Below, piece by piece: positions 59,591 through 64,000 of a stretch of DNA of 64,000 nt. The position numbers and the translations under genes were made by a program. The stretch lies in NCBI GenBank assembly GCA_007922225.1, contig ML679963.1, positions 2,643,176 through 2,707,175 of the forward strand, given 5' to 3'. The DNA comes from Emydura subglobosa. Lineage: Eukaryota; Chordata; Testudines; Chelidae. The notes under the pieces were generated by a model. That model did no database searches. It saw only the letters and a list, made by a program, of their open reading frames with translations, and had not been told where the DNA came from. Numbering within the stretch: position 1 is the stretch's first letter; each line of letters starts with the position of its first letter.

Positions 59591-61239
59591 ATATTACTTG
59601 ATAATTCCATACTCCGTGGTTTCAGTGTCATTCCCTTTCACACCACGTTTTTTCCAGGGTGAAAACCTTCCCCTTCTAAAGAAGAATATTTGGGGATGAA
59701 TCTGCACATGAGATTTCTCCATATGACCAGTTGCACAGCTGGAGTCTCTCTAAAGTAGGGGTCAGCTTTGGAATTTTTGTACTGTTTGTAAGTGCAGCAG
59801 CCAAACTGTAGAACAATTACTGACATGAGCCCCCTTCATAGCGACGCCAGCATGTAAATGTGCTTGTCTGATGCTGCTAAATGTGCTGAGCTAGAGTTTG
59901 TCTTCATTCACACAAGGGCTTTATCCTGTAAACAAATACAAGTCTTTTAATTGAAATCAACGCCCATGCAGCTCTGTTTTACTCTGCTTTCTATCATGCT
60001 GGCTAATTTTAAAAGTAGCATTTACCTTTTAGCCATCCCAAAGTCCTAGAAGCAATGACAGTCAGTGAAAACACTGAATCAATTAGCATCAGCTGAGACA
60101 GCTCCAAACCATGACCTTAAACTGGGAGTGAGCTCAGCTCTTCTGCCTGTTGCACCAATCCTCTGAGCTGGTATCTGTAGCTATTGGACCCTCTCCTCCC
60201 TTTGTCTCCATCCTTCACTGTCGGAGTCTTCCAGGGGCCAGCAGGTTACCCCTCCTCCCCCCAATTCTGAAATTTGGAGCTAATTTGTATGTCTATGTAC
60301 AGGGCTCAGTTGATAATCATGGGAGCAAAGCATTCTGATTAGGAATTCTGCACCTTCCCCCCGGCAGGAAGTAGCTGTGTCACTGTCATGGCTACGGAGG
60401 AGAGCCAGTCCCCCCTCCTTTCCATCCCCACCAAGTATCTGTGTGGTGCCCAGACCTTTGTTGGTGCAGCTTCACTAGTACAGCCATGGGAACACAGCCC
60501 AGTCTGTTTCTTTTCTTTGGTTTAAAAACAAAAGGGGTCAGATTGAACAGTGATATGCGTGAGCTGTTCAGAAGCTGCATAGAAGTGCTAAAGTTGTGTA
60601 ACTGGCACTGACTTGGCATTCAGTGGGTGAGCAAAGAGAGTGTAATTCATGCTGAGGGACGGCCAGAGGAAGTATAGCAGGAACAGTAATTCACCAGAGA
60701 GCTGTAGAATTAAACAAAGGGGGGAGGATTGATTGGCTCCCAACCCTGCTACACCACCTCTTCTGACCCTCCGTGTGTAACTTACATTAGTCTTGCTCAC
60801 CAACCTAACCTCCATCACCATTACCTCACTCCTGATTTGGCCCAGAGAGGGCTGTGGGAGCCACAGCTGCTTATATCAACTCTGTTTGGCACACTGTGTT
60901 TACACAGGGAAGGTCTTTCTCTGAACACCTCTTTCTTCCCCTGGTTCTCCCCTCCCACCATTGGCTAAGATGTGGGTGGAGAGCACAGTGAAGGACAAAG
61001 ACCATAAATGAGCATTCTGTACAAAAAGTAGTACCAGACTGATTTTAACTAACCTTTGGTGGCACTTTGTTTCCATAATTCTGTACCAGTGATGTAAGTG
61101 ATATTTAGCAATGGGTATGTCAATGTAAAGGGATTTGAGTTTAAAACAAGAAGCACACCTTAGGAGAGAGTGGCTCAGAAACAGCCAGTGTATGCCCATC
61201 CACTGTCCTGGCACCTCTCTGAAGCAGCTTTCTTGTTCT

Positions 61240-61325
61240 CCATAGAATCACAGAATATTAGAGTTGGAAGGGACCGCAGGAGGTATCTAGTCCAACCCCC
61301 TGCTCAAAGCAGGACTAACCTCCAG
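61240..61325 (-). mobile_element. CR1 LINE 3' tail, inverted
   Basis: 'tagaatcacagaatattagagttggaagggaccgcaggaggtatctagtccaaccccctgctcaaagcaggactaacc' is the inverted 3' end of the same young CR1 subfamily as 42979-43160. An A17 run follows at about 61344-61360. Confidence 0.9.
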
Positions 61326-64000
61326 AATCACAGCTTTTATTTAAAAAAAAAAAAAAAAAGGCAATTCTCTGGCTGTTGTGGTTACAGAGACAACCTGAAA
61401 AATCTGAACCAAGTGTACAATACAGAGATGTCTATGTGATTCTGCAGAGAGCCTGGAACAGTGGGCCTGAGATGTGTGAAATGCCCCATTCATCTCACAG
61501 AAGGGTTAAGTTGGATGCCCAGTGATGATGATTTAAATATCAGTATTGTTAACTATTGCATTCATTTTGCATGAAGGAGGGGGAGGATCACAATTCTCTG
61601 CAATTTGGTGCCATTTTGGAGAAACTGTTACTTGTTATTACTATCTCAAGCTTGACTACAGCAGAGCTGCCACTGTGTTATTATCAAGAAGGAGCCAAGG
61701 CCACACTGTCTGGCAGAGCTCTCGGACATATTCAAACTGCACCAAGGACGGGCCAACCTCCAAGAGCTTAGAGCAGCTCAGAGAGCCCACATGGTCACAT
61801 TCTGAATGGCTTCACAGTCTACTGTCAGTGGTGTCTCTCAGGCAACTCACGTAGTTCGAGCTTATTCTGTGGACAGCACTTGGAAGAGTACCACTACCTT
61901 TATTCTTTCCAATCTGACCCTATTGGAGAGGTAACAAAGAGAACTGAAACGCACAACATTTGGGTGTATTTTCTGAACTTCGACCATAGCGATGCTGTAA
62001 AGTAGCTGGGAGCTGACAAAGCTTTCTGGGTAGTGTATGCAAATGAGCACAATAAGCATCCCCTTTCCTCTGCACTCTCCTGCCCTGCACGACCACAGTA
62101 GGCATCTGATTCACTAGGACAGAGTGAGTTAGCCAAAGACAACAGTCATAACATACTTTAAATCTAATGCCTGTATTTCAAAATGCCCGTTACTTCATGC
62201 TTACTGCTGCAAGTGGTAACGGGCAATCACTGGGTAATGTCTTTGGGCAGCAAGTAGCAAAAGGAGCCCAGAATGTGTATGGTGAGAGATGAGGGTTTCT
62301 TTAATCCATCCAGGAGAGCGATAAATGAAGCACACTTTCCAGAGCTGTCATTGAACCTTTGTCATGCTACCGTGTATAAATCAGATAAATTAACAACCTT
62401 TTACATGTGCTATGTTGTATCATCTGAGCTATGTTGTAACATACAATATAATCAGCAGTAACATGAGGCTCCTGGCAGAGGCACCAGAAATAGGGAAGCC
62501 AGGGATAGTTTCTGTATAGGGTTGAAGAAGTCTTTAGTGTACTGAACCATTCAAATGTAATGTTCTGGTATGATTGTGGTCCTAGAGAAGATATTTATAC
62601 AGCCTGAAGGAGACGAGGGTAGAAGGGCTTTTAGCTTCCTCCCTAGTGTGAACTGAACACTTAATCTCTATACAATGAACAGTATTGCTGTTCCTCAAGT
62701 TACTCTGGATTTTTATATTTAATCCGAGGTTTGAATGTATTTTTTCACCTTCAGAATGAGGTATGGTAAGGTAATTGCATCTTGTTTCCCTGGAATGGAT
62801 TCTGCTAAATCCGATTTGCAAATAATTTGAGACTCTCAGCTGCCCTTTGAAAACAGATGGGTGGAATTGGCGCTAAATCCTGTGGGTGCACTACGTAATT
62901 ACAAAAGAATCCTGGCGACCTTTAATTTTAGGCATTCCCCCCTTTGGTGAGTGTTTACATGGACATAAACACTGTTCCTGGCAGCTTGTGTCATGCTGGC
63001 CCTGGACGAAACACTCCAGTCTGCAGTGTCGTCTGTGCTCAAGAGGGTGGGTGAGAAGGAGCAAGAGGAACCCATTTGCTGGTTTTGCTGCTCAGAGAAT
63101 GTTAATATTTAGATACTTGTCTAACCAAAGTTCAGAGCCTGCACATTTCTCTTGATGGAGCCTCTTTGGCTGAAGCCTGCTAACCCATCCCCCTCCCATG
63201 ATGATCTAATAAATTCAAATTAAATTTGCAATTTCATGGCACCGTCAGTAACATGGGGCAGGTTGAGATATCTCCTGAGGGCAGCCTTTCAAAGCACTGT
63301 GCTCATATCTTATAGGAGAAGGGGCAAAGTTCAAATGTGCAAATCTTTGGTTCCTTTTCAGGCATCTTTCTAAATATAACCATCTGAAAACACAGGGTGC
63401 TAAAGATTTCATAGACTTTCACTACAGGCAGGAGACGTGGACCTCTTGGGCAGCTGATAAGGAGGAAGGGAAGGATTGGCTGGTGAGATGGGGCTGCTAT
63501 TAAAAACGGATAGTTCCCTTTGGTTTATTCTATGTATTTATTTTAGCTAGTTCTGTTGTATGTGTGTTAGTTTATATCTGATACTGCCTTGGCACCTTCA
63601 CATTGTAGCCATTCAGATCACTGGCTTGTGATTGGCAGCAGGGCGTTTTGTATGGTAAGGGGGAAGGGAAAGAATAACTCACTGCAGACTTTCTCCCTCA
63701 AAGTCATGGTCCAATTCCACATGTGTATGTGTCTATAATTTATTATCCCATGTTTGAGAAGGAATTATGACTCCGAGTCATTGCTGTAATACAGCCTGTC
63801 ATCTGCTTTGACAAAACTGTTTAGGTCAGTATTATAATGTCTGCAGGCTGCCATCAGAAGCACTCGATTTTTTTCTGTGACTTTGCACTGAAGATCTGGA
63901 GTTCGAGATGCGCTGACATCAGATGGGGCAATGTAAAACAAGAATTTGTTTTCATTAAGGTGGATCAGGCAGATTTCCTTGTGCACCTGCTATCACAGTT

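Larger units (their letters stand above)
47946..64000 (+). other. SPECC1: SPECC1 intron inside the CH-domain coding region (3' part outside window)
   Basis: More than 16 kb of intron. I searched by eye for the expected continuation (NIDITNFSSSW, HIPYQEL) and did not find it. Contents: a CR1 LINE (49.15-50.51 kb), a MIR (51.1 kb), CR1 and RTE-like LINE pieces (51.4-52.1 kb), a worn LINE (53.8 kb), a hAT-type MITE (54.3 kb), a poly-G tract (54.55 kb), CR1 pieces (56.5, 57.7 and 61.2 kb), a partial foldback element (58.95 kb) and a MIR (59.4 kb). The stretches 47.95-49.1, 52.1-53.8, 54.6-56.4, 57.85-58.9, 59.6-61.2 and 61.4-63.7 kb show nothing else I can name. Confidence 0.8.

Noticed and set aside
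1..64000. CRISPR arrays, operons, phage or plasmid features
   Set aside because: No regularly spaced direct repeats, Shine-Dalgarno-led gene runs or prokaryotic genes were seen. The exon-intron structure and repeats are vertebrate.

Overview
The window looks like ordinary vertebrate nuclear DNA, most likely from a turtle. It has short exons with GT-AG boundaries set in long introns. The repeats include 5'-truncated CR1 LINEs, ancient MIR SINEs and many copies of palindromic 'gtctacact...agtgtagac' foldback elements, a combination I associate with chelonian genomes. There is no operon structure, no CRISPR array and no tRNA or rRNA gene.

The only host gene I can support is SPECC1 (cytospin-B, sperm antigen with calponin homology and coiled-coil domains 1). 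It is on the + strand and runs off both ends of the window. Nine coding exons can be placed to the base: 14549-16122, 18898-19105, 19758-19831, 21209-21387, 34218-34363, 35163-35263, 39010-39091, 46698-46851 and 47843-47945. Their phases join without a frameshift or stop into 873 complete codons. These cover the Ser/Thr-rich and coiled-coil body, the Ser/Pro-rich linker and the first part of the C-terminal calponin-homology (CH) domain. The first roughly 107 residues (upstream exons) and the last roughly 85 (rest of the CH domain) are not seen here and should lie outside. Those sizes fit the length of about 1068 residues I recall for human SPECC1.

Layout: 1-14.5 kb is intron with a foldback-element cluster (3.8-8.6 kb), a possible solo LTR and a MIR. 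14.5-21.4 kb holds the coiled-coil exons. 21.4-34.2 kb is a 12.8-kb intron containing a candidate alternative last exon with its own poly(A) site near 29.5-29.95 kb. 34.2-47.9 kb holds the linker and first CH exons among CR1 copies and foldback elements. 47.9-64 kb is intron with CR1, RTE-like, MIR and hAT-type elements.

I found no new multi-gene system. The points most worth a second look are the intronic terminal exon of SPECC1, a CR1 inserted into the middle of a palindromic element, a hairpin with 44-base arms, a well-preserved hAT-type MITE with duplicated target, and a short protein-like reading frame on the minus strand at the right edge. Family and species assignments rest on recognition from memory, not on searches.
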